Positions 13,139-24,274 of a stretch of 64,000 bases of DNA are shown in pieces. Below the pieces are notes generated by a model. The model was not told the DNA's origin and made no database searches. It worked only from the letters and a program-made list of their open reading frames with translations. A program made the translations under genes and the position numbers. The DNA lies in the NCBI RefSeq assembly GCF_000599885.1, contig NZ_JFGT01000006.1, forward strand, positions 124,001-188,000, given 5' to 3'. This DNA comes from Pantoea sp. IMH. GTDB lineage: Bacteria; Pseudomonadota; Gammaproteobacteria; Enterobacterales; Enterobacteriaceae. How positions within the stretch are numbered: position 1 is the stretch's first letter; every line of letters begins with the position of its first letter.

Positions 13139-14290
13139 ATGTCCACCTGGTCTCGCCCTGTTATCGTGCTGCTTTGCGGCCTTTTGTTGATGACGATTTC
13201 TATCGCCGTGTTAAACACGCTGGTGCCGCTCTGGCTTACCCATGATGCGTTGCCGACCTGGCAGGTTGGCGTGGTGAGCTCCGCTTATTACACGGGTAAC
13301 CTGGCGGGAACGCTGATTGCCGGTCTGGTGATCAAGCGTCTCGGGTTTAACCGCAGCTATTACGCAGCCTCGCTGGTATTTGCGCTGGCCTCTGCCGCAC
13401 TGGCGCTGGAAAGTGGATTCTGGGCATGGACACTCTGGCGTTTTACGGCAGGTATTGGCTGTGCGCTGATTTGGGTCGTGGTGGAAAGCGCGCTGCTATG
13501 CAGCGGTACGCTGCGCAATCGTGGCCAGCTCCTTGCCGCTTACATGATTGTTTATTACCTGGGAACGGTGGCCGGTCAGCTGCTGGTCAGTAAAGTTTCT
13601 ACAGAACTTATGCAGGTGCTCCCGTGGGTAACCGCGATCGTGCTTAGCGCCATATTGCCATTACTCTTTACGCGCATCACCGCCAAAGGCGACGATGAAG
13701 AGGCTGCGCCGGGTCGCATGTGGCCGATGCTGCGCCGCCGTAACGCGCGCCTTGGGATCAACGGCTGTATCATCTCCGGCATTCTGTTGGGTTCGCTCTA
13801 TGGCCTGATGCCGCTCTATCTTTCCCATCAGGGTATGAGTGATGCGACGGTAGGCTACTGGATGGCGCTGCTGGTCAGTGCGGGTATTGTGGGCCAGTGG
13901 CCTGTCGGACGTCTCGCCGATCGCTACGGGCGTTTACTGGTTCTGCGCGTTCAGGTGTTTGTGGTGATTATGGGGGCGCTTGCGATGCTGAGCAACGCCG
14001 CGATGGCACCCGCGCTCTTTGTACTGGGCTGTGCCGGCTTTACGCTCTATCCGCTGGCGATGTCATGGGCTTGCGAAACCGTGGCCCATCATGAACTGGT
14101 AGCGATGAACCAGGCTCTGCTGCTCAGCTATACCATCGGCAGCCTGATAGGCCCGGCGATGACCTCAATGTTAATGCAGAACTACTCCGATCGCGTGCTG
14201 TTTTTGATGATAGCCGCTGTCGCCTTTGTTTATCTGGTCATGCTACTGCGTAAGGCCGACAGGCACGCGACGCCGATGGCACACGCCTGA
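13139..14290 (+). CDS. ycaD: MFS transporter YcaD
   Basis: An inner-membrane major facilitator superfamily protein of unknown substrate. It has 383 residues, close to the E. coli YcaD length of 382, and about 12 hydrophobic helices with a charged central loop ([13 protein letters not shown]). The cytoplasmic loop motif [14 protein letters not shown], of the MFS type, follows the middle of the protein. The ATG at 13139 matches the family start but lacks a clear ribosome-binding site. An in-frame ATG at 13100 has GGTGG upstream and would add 13 residues. It converges on pflA. Confidence 0.88.
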   Translation: MSTWSRPVIVLLCGLLLMTISIAVLNTLVPLWLTHDALPTWQVGVVSSAYYTGNLAGTLIAGLVIKRLGFNRSYYAASLVFALASAALALESGFWAWTLWRFTAGIGCALIWVVVESALLCSGTLRNRGQLLAAYMIVYYLGTVAGQLLVSKVSTELMQVLPWVTAIVLSAILPLLFTRITAKGDDEEAAPGRMWPMLRRRNARLGINGCIISGILLGSLYGLMPLYLSHQGMSDATVGYWMALLVSAGIVGQWPVGRLADRYGRLLVLRVQVFVVIMGALAMLSNAAMAPALFVLGCAGFTLYPLAMSWACETVAHHELVAMNQALLLSYTIGSLIGPAMTSMLMQNYSDRVLFLMIAAVAFVYLVMLLRKADRHATPMAHA

Positions 14291-14308
14291 TAAAGTAGAG
14301 CGCAAAAA

Positions 14309-14332
14309 AATGCCGGTCCTCTGACCGGCATT
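14309..14332 (-). terminator. Terminator of pflA, possibly bidirectional with ycaD
   Basis: AATGCCGGTC and GACCGGCATT form a perfect 10-bp stem with a four-base loop. On the minus strand it is followed by a run of Ts (complement of 14304-14310), so it ends pflA. On the plus strand the tail is TTGGCGTTT, giving at most weak termination of ycaD. Confidence 0.88.
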
Positions 14333-14337
14333 GGCGT

Positions 14338-15078
14338 TTAATACATGACCTTGTGCCCGTAGCCTTCAAGGATGCTTTTAACGCGATCCATCGTTTCCGC
14401 TTTTGGTGGGTGGATACCTTCCAGCTTGTACTCTTCTCCCATCGCTATCCATTTATGTTTACCCAGCTCGTGATAGGGCAGGAGCTCAATTTTTTCTACG
14501 TTGCCCATATCACGGGTAAATTCACCCAGCCGGTGCGCGGAATCGTCGTCGTCGGAATAACCCGGCACCACCACGAAGCGGATCCAGGTACGGATTTTCT
14601 TCTTCGCCAGGTAGTGGGCAAACTCCAGCGTGCGGTGGTTTGAGACGCCAACCAGAATCTGATGGATATCATCATTAATCTGTTTCAGATCCAGCATGAC
14701 CAGATCGGTCACTTCCAGCAACTCATCAATAACCGGATCGTAGCGACGAACAAAGCCGTTAGTATCGAGGCAGGTATGAATGCCTTCAGCGCGGCAGGCG
14801 CGGAACCAGTCGCGGACAAACTCTGCCTGGAGTATCGCTTCGCCGCCCGACGCCGTCACACCGCCCCCGGAGGCATTGATAAAATGACGATACGAGAGAA
14901 CGTCTTTCATCAGTTCCTCAACGGTAATCTCTTTACCGCCGTGGGTGTCCCAGGTATCGCGGTTATGACAGTAGAGGCAGCGCATCAGGCAGCCCTGAAA
15001 AAAGGTGATAAAGCGGATGCCGGGGCCATCTACGGTCCCGCAGGATTCGAATGAGTGAATGCGACCTTTGACTGACAT
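14338..15078 (-). CDS. pflA: Pyruvate formate-lyase activating enzyme
   Basis: A radical SAM enzyme that places the glycyl radical on PflB under anaerobiosis. It has 246 residues, as in E. coli. The 4Fe-4S cluster motif CLMRCLYC (Cys30, Cys34, Cys37) and the SAM-binding SGGEA stretch are intact. The ATG at 15078 gives [20 protein letters not shown]. The frame extends 51 codons upstream without conservation. It lies downstream of pflB, separated by a terminator, so it probably has its own promoter or depends on read-through. Confidence 0.97.
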   Translation of the reverse strand: MSVKGRIHSFESCGTVDGPGIRFITFFQGCLMRCLYCHNRDTWDTHGGKEITVEELMKDVLSYRHFINASGGGVTASGGEAILQAEFVRDWFRACRAEGIHTCLDTNGFVRRYDPVIDELLEVTDLVMLDLKQINDDIHQILVGVSNHRTLEFAHYLAKKKIRTWIRFVVVPGYSDDDDSAHRLGEFTRDMGNVEKIELLPYHELGKHKWIAMGEEYKLEGIHPPKAETMDRVKSILEGYGHKVMY

Positions 15079-15202
15079 TGCGATGAATTCTCCATAGTAG
15101 GCCTGCCGTACTGGCAGGACGCAGTCTTTAAGCTGCGTTAAGTCTGTTTTGCCAGCGGCCCGGAAGGTAAAGAGGGGAGGTAGCTGGCAAAACAGGCTGG
15201 AA

Positions 15203-15228
15203 AAAGGCTCCGCCTGAGCGGAGCCTTT
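15203..15228 (-). terminator. Terminator of the focA-pflB transcript
   Basis: AAAGGCTCCGC and GCGGAGCCTTT form a perfect 11-bp stem with a four-base loop, followed on the minus strand by TTCC after the T-ended stem. It lies 16 bases past the pflB stop and before pflA. Confidence 0.88.
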
Positions 15229-15244
15229 CATGCCCGGAAGAAAC

Positions 15245-17527
<2,283 letters not shown>

Positions 17528-17608
17528 TTGATACCTACCTTAATTACGTGGAGTTCTTTAGTACCCACGACCTTCGGCGGTCGCAGGCGCCAAAATGCTG
17601 TGCGGGGT

Positions 17609-18466
17609 TTAGCGGTGATCGCCATCCCGCAGATAGATCACCCAGTATGTCAAACCTACCAGTAATCCACCGCCGATAATGTTGCCCAGGGTGACAGGGA
17701 TCAGATTATCAGTGATAAAATTCGTCACGGTCAGTTGCGAAAACTGCGCGGCAGTGGTGCCGGTTAACTGCCAGAACTCAGGAGAAGCAAAGTTTTTAAT
17801 CACGATGCCCAGCGGGATCATAAACATGTTGGCGATGCTGTGTTCGAAGCCACAGGCAACGAACATGGCCACCGGCAGGACCATCGCCAGCATCTTGTCC
17901 GTCAGGCTGCGACCGGAGTAGCTCATCCAGACCGCAAGACAGACCATCAGATTAGCCAGGATGCCAAGGCAGACGGCTTCGATAAAAGTATGATGCATTT
18001 TATGATCGGCGGTTTGCAGCACGTTTAATCCCCATGCGCCGTGCGCCACCATGGGTTGGCCTGCAAACCAGATCAGCGCAACAAAGAACATGGCGCCGAA
18101 AAAGTTACCGATATAAACGTTAATCCAGTTACAGGTTAACTGGCCCCAGCTGATGCGTCCGCTCGCTTTCGCGACCATAGTCAGCACGGTAGAGGTAAAA
18201 AGATCGGCCCCGCAGACCACCACCAGCATCAGCCCCAGCGAGAAGCATAATCCACCCACCAGTTTCGTCATGCCGTAAGGAAGCAAGTCTGCTCCGGTTG
18301 TGGCCGTGATATAAAAAACAAACGCGATGGAAATAAATACGCCAGCGGTGATGGCCAGAAAAAAAGTGGTGAAAGGGTGCTTAGTTGCTTTATAGACGCC
18401 GGCTTCTTCGGCCACTTTAGCCATTTCCGACGGAAGAAGTAAATCAAACGGGTTGCCAGTTTTCAC
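17609..18466 (-). CDS. focA: Formate channel FocA
   Basis: An inner-membrane pentameric channel that exports and re-imports formate made by PflB. It has 285 residues and six hydrophobic segments with the FNT-family motifs NFFGAMFF and NIIGGGLLVG. The start is GTG at 18466, giving VKTGNPFDLLLP (aligned with MKADNPFDLLLP in E. coli) and preceded by GGGAG at good spacing. The longer reading from TTG at 18481 overlaps that ribosome-binding site and is unlikely. The histidine expected to gate formate lies in FEHSIANMF. Confidence 0.96.
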   Translation of the reverse strand: MKTGNPFDLLLPSEMAKVAEEAGVYKATKHPFTTFFLAITAGVFISIAFVFYITATTGADLLPYGMTKLVGGLCFSLGLMLVVVCGADLFTSTVLTMVAKASGRISWGQLTCNWINVYIGNFFGAMFFVALIWFAGQPMVAHGAWGLNVLQTADHKMHHTFIEAVCLGILANLMVCLAVWMSYSGRSLTDKMLAMVLPVAMFVACGFEHSIANMFMIPLGIVIKNFASPEFWQLTGTTAAQFSQLTVTNFITDNLIPVTLGNIIGGGLLVGLTYWVIYLRDGDHR

Positions 18467-18498
18467 ACTAACGTCTCCCAAAATTTTTCATTGGAGTG

Positions 18499-18540
18499 AT
18501 ACTAACAAAGGAGTATAGGGAAGAAATTGATATGGATCAT
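18499..18540 (-). promoter_or_regulatory. FNR-dependent (class II) promoter of focA-pflB
   Basis: On the minus strand the FNR box ATGATCCATATCAA (18540-18527) matches TTGAT-N4-ATCAA at nine of ten positions. A -10 candidate TAGTAT (18504-18499) would give a start near 18492, putting the FNR site centre at exactly -41.5, the class II position. A second -10-like TATACT at 18517-18512 would place the site at -28.5 and fits less well. Confidence 0.7.
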
Positions 18541-18573
18541 ACAGTGCCGGGTTAAAGCCCGCTAAAGCACTGT
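18541..18573. other. Inverted repeat abutting the FNR site
   Basis: ACAGTGC (18541-18547) and GCACTGT (18567-18573) are perfectly complementary and enclose a second pair CGGG (18548-18551) and CCCG (18558-18561). The element ends one base from the FNR box. It could be an operator or a hairpin; which, I cannot tell. Confidence 0.5.
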
Positions 18574-18790
18574 AATCTATAGGGTTTTTGGTTTCATCCT
18601 GTTGATTATTAAGGAATAAGTAATTTTTAATATCCTAAAAATAATTTGAACAGGCAGCGCCGTGATGGCGGAGAAAAGTAAATTATGACGGGGATATGTA
18701 TCAGGATTGTGACATTAAATTTAATTGTGTTTTTACAGCACTGCTTTCTTTAACTTTCTTGAAAAATGCTCGCCTGAAAAATCAAAATAA

Positions 18791-18828
18791 CGGGGTTTAC
18801 CGTACGAAATGATAAACGATAAACCCCG
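18791..18828 (-). terminator. Terminator of ycaO
   Basis: CGGGGTTTA and TAAACCCCG form a perfect 9-bp stem around a 20-nt loop. On the minus strand the stem is followed by TTATTTTGATTTTT. It begins about ten bases past the ycaO stop codon. Confidence 0.75.
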
Positions 18829-18837
18829 GTCATTTAT

Positions 18838-20595
18838 TTATTTCCAGTTAGTGCGTTTAGCCTGCTGAAGCTTTTCATAAGCAGCCAGCAGCGACTGATG
18901 CGCAGGGAAAGCCTGAAGTTCGTCATCCACCGCCTGGAGACCGTAGAAAGGCGCTTCGCCACTGATGGCGGCTGAGGCGGCTTCAACTGCCTGCTGACCA
19001 TACATCCGGACGAAGGCGGTGTGATACTGCACCGGATCGCGCTCTTCTTCCTGAGTGAGCAGCAGCAGCGTTTGCAGACAACGATAGTAATTGGCTCGCT
19101 CTGGCGTGAAGAGAGAGCTGTTGAACTCCATCGTCCATTCGGTCCAGATCAGCGCCTGTTCCATATCGCCGCCGGCCAGCGCCAGCATCGCTTTCAGTTC
19201 GCCAATACGCAGGGTATACCAGCCATTATCTTTTCCTGTGGCCAGACCAAGTAGCTCGCGTACCCGCGTAAAATCATCGTGACCATCTTCGTCGAGCTGC
19301 TCAAGCAGCGCCAGAAAGTCCGCTTTCTCCCAGTCGCTTTCCGGCAGCGAGAGCAGCGTCTCGCGCAGATAAGCACCCATGCTGTTATTGGCCAGCAGCA
19401 GATCTTCCGCAGGATAGATATCGGACATGCCAGGCACAATAATACGGCAGGCGTAAACGTCCAGGTGCTGATAGTCCGCAATGTAGACTTCTTTATCTTC
19501 CTGCCTGAAGATATCCATCAGAGTCGTAAACTCTTCCTGGGTAGTGCCGTCGAAGCGCCAGTCAACAAAAGGATAATCTGCATCGTCTTTGAACATATCC
19601 CAGGAGATCAGGCCGCTGGAATCGATGAAATGCGTCTCAAGATTGGCGTGTTCAGCTACTTCCTCATCATCAAAGGTGGGCGGTGTAAACACATCCAGAT
19701 CTTTCAGGCTGCGTCCCTGAAGCAGTTCGGTAACGGTTCTTTCCAGCGCGACACCAAAATCAGGATGCGCCCCGAAAGAAGCAAAACAGGTACCGTTTTG
19801 CGGGTTGAACAGCACCACGCAGATAACCGGATACTTTCCGCCAAGCGAGGCATCAAAGGAGAAGATAGGAAATCCTTCTGCTTCAAGGCTTGCAATAGAC
19901 GCAACCACGCCTGGATAGCGATCCAGTACCGTCTGGGGGATCGCCGGAAGGCTTATCGATTCGGCAATAATGCGGTTTTTAATGTAGCGCTCAAAAACCT
20001 CAGACAATCCCTGCACGCGGGCTTCATCAGGCGTGTTGCCTGCTGACATACCGTTAGAGACATAGAGGTTGCCGATAATATTCATCGGAATATAGACGGT
20101 CTGTTGATCGGACTGCCGGGTAAAAGGCAGGGCGCAGATGCCGCGATCGGCGTTACCGGACTGAAGATCGATGAGATCGCTGGCGCTGACTTCGTTTTCC
20201 GGATCGTAAAACGCCTTCAGGCCTGGATCGAGAATACCGGCGGGCAAACTGTCATCTTCGGGCAGCGGGAACCATTTCTCATTGGGGTAGTGAACGAAGT
20301 CCCCATTAGCGATCTCCTTACCCAGCCAGAAATCCGCGAAAAAATAGTTGGTCGACAGACGCTCAAAATACTCGCCGAGAGCTGATGCCAGCGCCGCTTT
20401 TTTACTGGCGCCTTTGCCGTTGGTAAAGCACAGCGGGCAGTCACGGTCACGAATATGTACGGACCAGACATTTGGAACCGGATTCAGCCAGGACGCTTCT
20501 TCTATATTGAAGCCCAGATCCTGCAATTTTTGCTGAAAGCGTGAGATGGAATCTTCCAGCGCGGCATCTTTGCCTGGAATAAAAGTTTGCGTCAT
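18838..20595 (-). CDS. ycaO: YcaO-domain protein (ribosomal S12 methylthiolation accessory factor)
   Basis: An ATP-binding YcaO-superfamily protein. In E. coli it is reported to help RimO methylthiolate ribosomal protein S12; the biochemical reaction is not settled. It has 585 residues (586 in E. coli). The YcaO domain covers about residues 60-400, with the ATP-binding glutamate-rich segments ALGEYFERLS and GLSEVFERYIK. The C-terminal part is helical and TPR-like. The ATG at 20595 gives MTQTFIPGKDAALEDS, with GTGGGC upstream; a GTG three codons earlier is also in frame. It is upstream of focA on the same strand. Confidence 0.95.
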   Translation of the reverse strand: MTQTFIPGKDAALEDSISRFQQKLQDLGFNIEEASWLNPVPNVWSVHIRDRDCPLCFTNGKGASKKAALASALGEYFERLSTNYFFADFWLGKEIANGDFVHYPNEKWFPLPEDDSLPAGILDPGLKAFYDPENEVSASDLIDLQSGNADRGICALPFTRQSDQQTVYIPMNIIGNLYVSNGMSAGNTPDEARVQGLSEVFERYIKNRIIAESISLPAIPQTVLDRYPGVVASIASLEAEGFPIFSFDASLGGKYPVICVVLFNPQNGTCFASFGAHPDFGVALERTVTELLQGRSLKDLDVFTPPTFDDEEVAEHANLETHFIDSSGLISWDMFKDDADYPFVDWRFDGTTQEEFTTLMDIFRQEDKEVYIADYQHLDVYACRIIVPGMSDIYPAEDLLLANNSMGAYLRETLLSLPESDWEKADFLALLEQLDEDGHDDFTRVRELLGLATGKDNGWYTLRIGELKAMLALAGGDMEQALIWTEWTMEFNSSLFTPERANYYRCLQTLLLLTQEEERDPVQYHTAFVRMYGQQAVEAASAAISGEAPFYGLQAVDDELQAFPAHQSLLAAYEKLQQAKRTNWK

Positions 20596-20788
20596 AGTGC
20601 CCACTCGGTTGGGGTTGTGCGAAAGGGCGCAATGATACGGGGTTTCTCTCTGAATCGCTATCAGGGTGCCGGATTTTCATGCGTTTGCTCACTGGTCGGC
20701 TGACAGGATAAAACATTGCAGCAGAAGGGTGGCAATGATAAAACCGATAGCTGAATCAACATGATTATTCAGAGAGTGGTGAGGGGAA

Positions 20789-21874
20789 ATGAGTCAGGTT
20801 TTCAATTTTAGCTCCGGCCCGGCGATGCTGCCGGCAGAAGTATTGCGTCGTGCGGAACAGGAACTTTGCAACTGGCAGGGGTCCGGAACCTCGGTGATGG
20901 AAATCAGCCACCGTAGCAAAGAATTCCTTAAGGTGGCCGAAGAAGCCGAAAAGGATTTTCGTGACCTGCTGAAGATCCCCTCAAACTATAAAGTCCTGTT
21001 CTGTCACGGCGGTGCGCGTGGCCAGTTCGCCGCCATTCCAATGAACCTGCTCGGCGGCAAAACGACCGCTGACTATGTTGATGGCGGTTACTGGGCCCAC
21101 AGCGCGATTAAAGAGGCGGAAAAATATTGCACGCCAAACGTGATAGATGCGAAAACGACGCTTGACGGCCTGCGTGCGCTGAAGCCAATGCGCGAATGGT
21201 CGCTCTCTGACCAGGCGGCCTACGTACACTACTGCCCCAATGAAACCATCGACGGCATCGCCATCGATGAAGAGCCCGATTTTGGCGACAAAATCGTGGT
21301 TGCCGACCTCTCTTCTACCATCCTTTCCCGTCCCATTGATGTCAGTCGTTATGGCGTCATTTATGCGGGAGCGCAGAAAAATATCGGCCCGGCCGGCCTG
21401 ACGCTGGTTGTGGTGCGGGACGATCTGCTGGGCAAAGCGGATAAAGCATTGCCTTCGATTCTGGATTATCAGGTGCTGAGCGACAATGACTCCATGTTCA
21501 ACACGCCCCCAACGTTCGCCTGGTATCTTTCCGGCCTGGTCTTTAAATGGTTGAAGGAGCAGGGTGGAGTGGCAGAACTGGACAAGCGGAATCAGGCGAA
21601 AGCCGATCTGCTTTACCGCACTATCGACACCAGCAGCTTCTATCGTAACGACGTCGCTCCCCGCAACCGCTCACGGATGAATGTCCCTTTCCAGCTGGCT
21701 GATGCGGCGCTGGATAACCGCTTTCTTGAAGAGTCTCTGGCCGCCGGGCTTCATGCACTGAAAGGGCACCGTGTGGTGGGCGGCATGCGTGCTTCAATCT
21801 ATAATGCGATGCCGCTTGAGGGCGTACAGGCGCTGACAGAATTTATGACCGATTTTGAGCGCCGTCACGGCTAA
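20789..21874 (+). CDS. serC: Phosphoserine aminotransferase
   Basis: A PLP enzyme that makes O-phosphoserine from 3-phosphohydroxypyruvate (serine synthesis) and also serves pyridoxine synthesis. It has 361 residues. The PLP-binding lysine is in [12 protein letters not shown] (Lys197). The start [19 protein letters not shown] is conserved, and GAGGGG precedes the ATG. It forms the classical serC-aroA pair, with a terminator-like hairpin between the genes that probably attenuates aroA. The ycaP gene that E. coli carries on its left is missing. Confidence 0.97.
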   Translation: MSQVFNFSSGPAMLPAEVLRRAEQELCNWQGSGTSVMEISHRSKEFLKVAEEAEKDFRDLLKIPSNYKVLFCHGGARGQFAAIPMNLLGGKTTADYVDGGYWAHSAIKEAEKYCTPNVIDAKTTLDGLRALKPMREWSLSDQAAYVHYCPNETIDGIAIDEEPDFGDKIVVADLSSTILSRPIDVSRYGVIYAGAQKNIGPAGLTLVVVRDDLLGKADKALPSILDYQVLSDNDSMFNTPPTFAWYLSGLVFKWLKEQGGVAELDKRNQAKADLLYRTIDTSSFYRNDVAPRNRSRMNVPFQLADAALDNRFLEESLAAGLHALKGHRVVGGMRASIYNAMPLEGVQALTEFMTDFERRHG

Positions 21875-21905
21875 GCTGGCAATGGCGCTTAGCTTCTACC
21901 CACTG

Positions 21906-21930
21906 AAACCCCGCAAGGCTGCGGGGTTTT
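21906..21930 (+). terminator. Intercistronic terminator/attenuator between serC and aroA
   Basis: AAACCCCGCA and TGCGGGGTTT form a perfect 10-bp stem with an AGGC loop and a short T-run. The known serC-aroA operon in enterobacteria has such a hairpin, which allows partial read-through into aroA. Confidence 0.85.
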
Positions 21931-21961
21931 ATTCTGTTTATTTTTGGAGATGATGTTTCAG

Positions 21962-23248
21962 ATGCAGGATTCCCTGACCTTACAACCTGTCGCCCTGGTG
22001 GACGGCACCGTTAACCTGCCTGGTTCAAAAAGCGTGTCAAACCGCGCGCTACTGCTGGCAGCGATGGCGCACGGCACCACCCGCCTGACCAATTTACTGG
22101 ACAGCGATGACGTTCGCCATATGCTCAATGCACTTGAGGCGCTGGGCGTGCACTACACGCTCTCTGCCGATCGGAAGGTATGCGAAGTCACAGGCCAGGG
22201 CGGTCCGCTTCATGCTCAGCAACCTCTGGAGCTGTTCCTGGGTAATGCCGGTACGGCAATGCGTCCTCTGGCTGCTGCGCTCTGCCTGGGCAGCAATGAA
22301 ATTGTGTTGACCGGCGAGCCAAGGATGAAAGAGCGTCCGATTGGTCATCTGGTGGATGCGCTGCGTCAGGGCGGTGCGGATATCGTTTATCTGGAGCAGG
22401 AAAACTATCCACCTCTGCAGCTGAAAGGCGGCTTTTCAGGTGGCGAGGTTTCAGTCGACGGCAGCGTTTCCAGTCAGTTTCTGACGGCGCTGCTAATGGC
22501 GGCGCCGCTGGCGCAAAACGATACGCAGATTCTGATCAAAGGTGAGCTGGTTTCTAAGCCTTATATTGATATCACTCTTAATCTGATGCAGAAATTCGGC
22601 GTCACCGTTGAGAACGATAATTACAATGTATTCCGCATTGCTGGCAACCAGCGCTATATCGCGCCGGGTGATTATCTCGTGGAAGGCGATGCCTCTTCCG
22701 CCTCCTATTTCCTTGCCGCCGCCGCGATTAAGGGAGGAACGGTCAAGGTTACCGGAATAGGCCGTAACAGTGTACAGGGAGATATTCGCTTTGCTGACGT
22801 GCTGGAGAAAATGGGCGCGGTAATAGAATGGGGCGATGACTACATTGCCTGTACGCGTGGTGAGCTTAAGGCTGTCGATCTGGATATGAACCATATTCCC
22901 GATGCCGCAATGACAATTGCCACAGCCGCACTCTTTGCTGACGGCACCACAGTGATGCGTAACATCTACAACTGGCGCGTAAAAGAGACCGATCGTCTCG
23001 CAGCGATGGCGACTGAACTGCGTAAAGTCGGCGCTGAGGTTGAGGAGGGCCATGACTATATTTGCGTCACGCCTCCTCGTGAGATTCAGTACGCAGAAAT
23101 CGGCACCTATAACGATCACCGGATGGCGATGTGTTTCTCGCTGGTGGCGCTGTCAACTACGCCCGTCACCATACTTGACCCCGGCTGTACGGCCAAAACT
23201 TTTCCTGACTATTTTGAGCAGCTCGCCCGCATCAGCCAGCCTGCCTGA
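21962..23248 (+). CDS. aroA: 3-phosphoshikimate 1-carboxyvinyltransferase (EPSP synthase)
   Basis: The sixth step of the shikimate pathway: transfer of enolpyruvyl from PEP to shikimate-3-phosphate, in the cytoplasm. It has 428 residues (427 in E. coli). The substrate-binding motifs [17 protein letters not shown] and [17 protein letters not shown] mark a class I, glyphosate-sensitive type. I chose the ATG at 21962 (MQDSLTLQP) by homology. In-frame ATGs at 21950 and 21953 and a TTG at 21944 exist, and the nearby GGAG (21946) leaves the exact start uncertain by a few codons. Confidence 0.95.
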   Translation: MQDSLTLQPVALVDGTVNLPGSKSVSNRALLLAAMAHGTTRLTNLLDSDDVRHMLNALEALGVHYTLSADRKVCEVTGQGGPLHAQQPLELFLGNAGTAMRPLAAALCLGSNEIVLTGEPRMKERPIGHLVDALRQGGADIVYLEQENYPPLQLKGGFSGGEVSVDGSVSSQFLTALLMAAPLAQNDTQILIKGELVSKPYIDITLNLMQKFGVTVENDNYNVFRIAGNQRYIAPGDYLVEGDASSASYFLAAAAIKGGTVKVTGIGRNSVQGDIRFADVLEKMGAVIEWGDDYIACTRGELKAVDLDMNHIPDAAMTIATAALFADGTTVMRNIYNWRVKETDRLAAMATELRKVGAEVEEGHDYICVTPPREIQYAEIGTYNDHRMAMCFSLVALSTTPVTILDPGCTAKTFPDYFEQLARISQPA

Positions 23249-23262
23249 AACCCTTACCCGCT

Positions 23263-23299
23263 GCGTGAACCCGTAGCGGTTTTGCCGGTTGGGTCACGC
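23263..23299. other. Inverted repeat after aroA
   Basis: GCGTGA-A-CCC (23263-23272) pairs with GGGTCACGC (23291-23299) with one bulged base. There is no T-run. It may be a weak terminator or mRNA-end hairpin for serC-aroA. E. coli carries ycaL at this junction; it is absent here. Confidence 0.4.
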
Positions 23300-23381
23300 A
23301 CTGGCCCGTTCAGGCCTTCAAGAATTTATCTGAAATAGCTGAATTTATTAAGCACGTCTACGCTTAAGGGGTAACGGTCAG

Positions 23382-23400
23382 CGCTGTAGCAGCGTATAAT
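23382..23400 (+). promoter_or_regulatory. cmk -10 promoter box
   Basis: A perfect TATAAT at 23395-23400 lies 60 bp upstream of cmk and is preceded by a small palindrome CGCTG-TAG-CAGCG (23382-23394). No good -35 is seen at standard spacing, so the promoter may need an activator or be a weak one. Confidence 0.5.
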
Positions 23401-23459
23401 GCGCGTCGATATTTGTCTGCGCCGATTTTTTGCAGGCATCCTACCGACAGGAGAACGAC

Positions 23460-24143
23460 ATGACGGCTATAGCCCCGGTGATCACGATTGATGGCCCAAG
23501 CGGTGCTGGTAAAGGGACCTTATGTAAGGCAATGGCTGAAGCGCTACAGTGGCATCTGCTGGATTCCGGTGCAATCTATCGTGTGCTGGCGCTGGCAGCG
23601 TTGCATCATCAGGTGGATATCGCTTCGGAAGAGGCGCTGGTGCCGATTGCCGCTCACCTTGATGTTCGCTTCGTTTCAACCAATGGCGAGATGGAAGTGA
23701 TTCTGGAAGGGGAAGATGTCTCGGGCGAAATTCGTACGCAGGACGTCAGTAATACGGCCTCTAAAGTGGCCGCATTTCCGCGGGTGCGTGAGGCGCTGTT
23801 ACGGCGTCAGCGGGGTTTCCGTGACGCGCCGGGCCTCATCGCTGACGGGCGGGATATGGGTACGGTTGTTTTTCCGGACGCACCGGTAAAAATCTTCCTG
23901 GATGCCAGCTCGGAAGAGCGTGCTCACCGCCGTATGCTACAGTTGCAGGATAAGGGCTTTAGTGTTAACTTTGAGCGCCTTTTATCTGAGATAAAGGAAC
24001 GTGATGAGCGCGACCGTAACCGCGCCATCGCACCGTTAAGGCCGGCAGAAGACGCGCTGGTGCTGGATTCGACCAGCATGTCAATTGAGGAAGTTATTGA
24101 AACTGCTCTCAATTATGCGCGGAAAAAACTTTCTCTGTCGTAG
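23460..24143 (+). CDS. cmk: Cytidylate kinase
   Basis: Phosphorylates CMP and dCMP to their diphosphates in the cytoplasm, recycling nucleotides from RNA and lipid turnover. It has 227 residues, as in E. coli. The P-loop [10 protein letters not shown] is near the N-terminus, and the CMP-binding [20 protein letters not shown] segment is in the middle. The ATG at 23460 has GGAG at good spacing. It sits upstream of rpsA, with a terminator-like hairpin between the two that probably gives partial read-through. Confidence 0.97.
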   Translation: MTAIAPVITIDGPSGAGKGTLCKAMAEALQWHLLDSGAIYRVLALAALHHQVDIASEEALVPIAAHLDVRFVSTNGEMEVILEGEDVSGEIRTQDVSNTASKVAAFPRVREALLRRQRGFRDAPGLIADGRDMGTVVFPDAPVKIFLDASSEERAHRRMLQLQDKGFSVNFERLLSEIKERDERDRNRAIAPLRPAEDALVLDSTSMSIEEVIETALNYARKKLSLS

Positions 24144-24149
24144 CGGAAA

Positions 24150-24178
24150 CCGGGCCTCGTTGCCCGGCTGTTTTTTTT
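24150..24178 (+). terminator. Terminator/attenuator between cmk and rpsA
   Basis: CCGGGC and GCCCGG form a 6-bp stem with a six-base loop, followed by CTG and eight Ts. It lies 7 bases past the cmk stop. Confidence 0.8.
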
Positions 24179-24274
24179 AACCCTGTGATAAGGATGTCAT
24201 GGGGCATGTGAAACAACCCCACCCGTCAGGATGTCAGGTGGACGTTAAATTGAAGAATCCATAAGATTATCAAT
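24179..24274 (+). promoter_or_regulatory. rpsA translational leader (S1 autoregulation)
   Basis: This 96-nt leader has no strong Shine-Dalgarno sequence before the rpsA ATG. It contains the direct repeat AGGATGTCA (24191-24199 and 24228-24236) and two small hairpins: TGGGG (24200-24204) with CCCCA (24217-24221), and CACC (24220-24223) with GGTG (24237-24240). In E. coli S1 represses its own mRNA through a folded leader that lacks a canonical SD; the layout here is consistent with that. Confidence 0.6.

Larger units (their letters stand above)
18467..18837. promoter_or_regulatory. focA upstream region
   Basis: This 371-bp stretch lies between the ycaO stop and the focA start, both on the minus strand. 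It holds the ycaO terminator (18791-18828), an AT-rich stretch with a palindromic ATTAAATTTAAT (18714-18725), an inverted repeat (18541-18573) and an FNR-type site with a -10 box (18499-18540). This fits the multi-promoter anaerobic control known for focA-pflB in E. coli. Confidence 0.7.
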
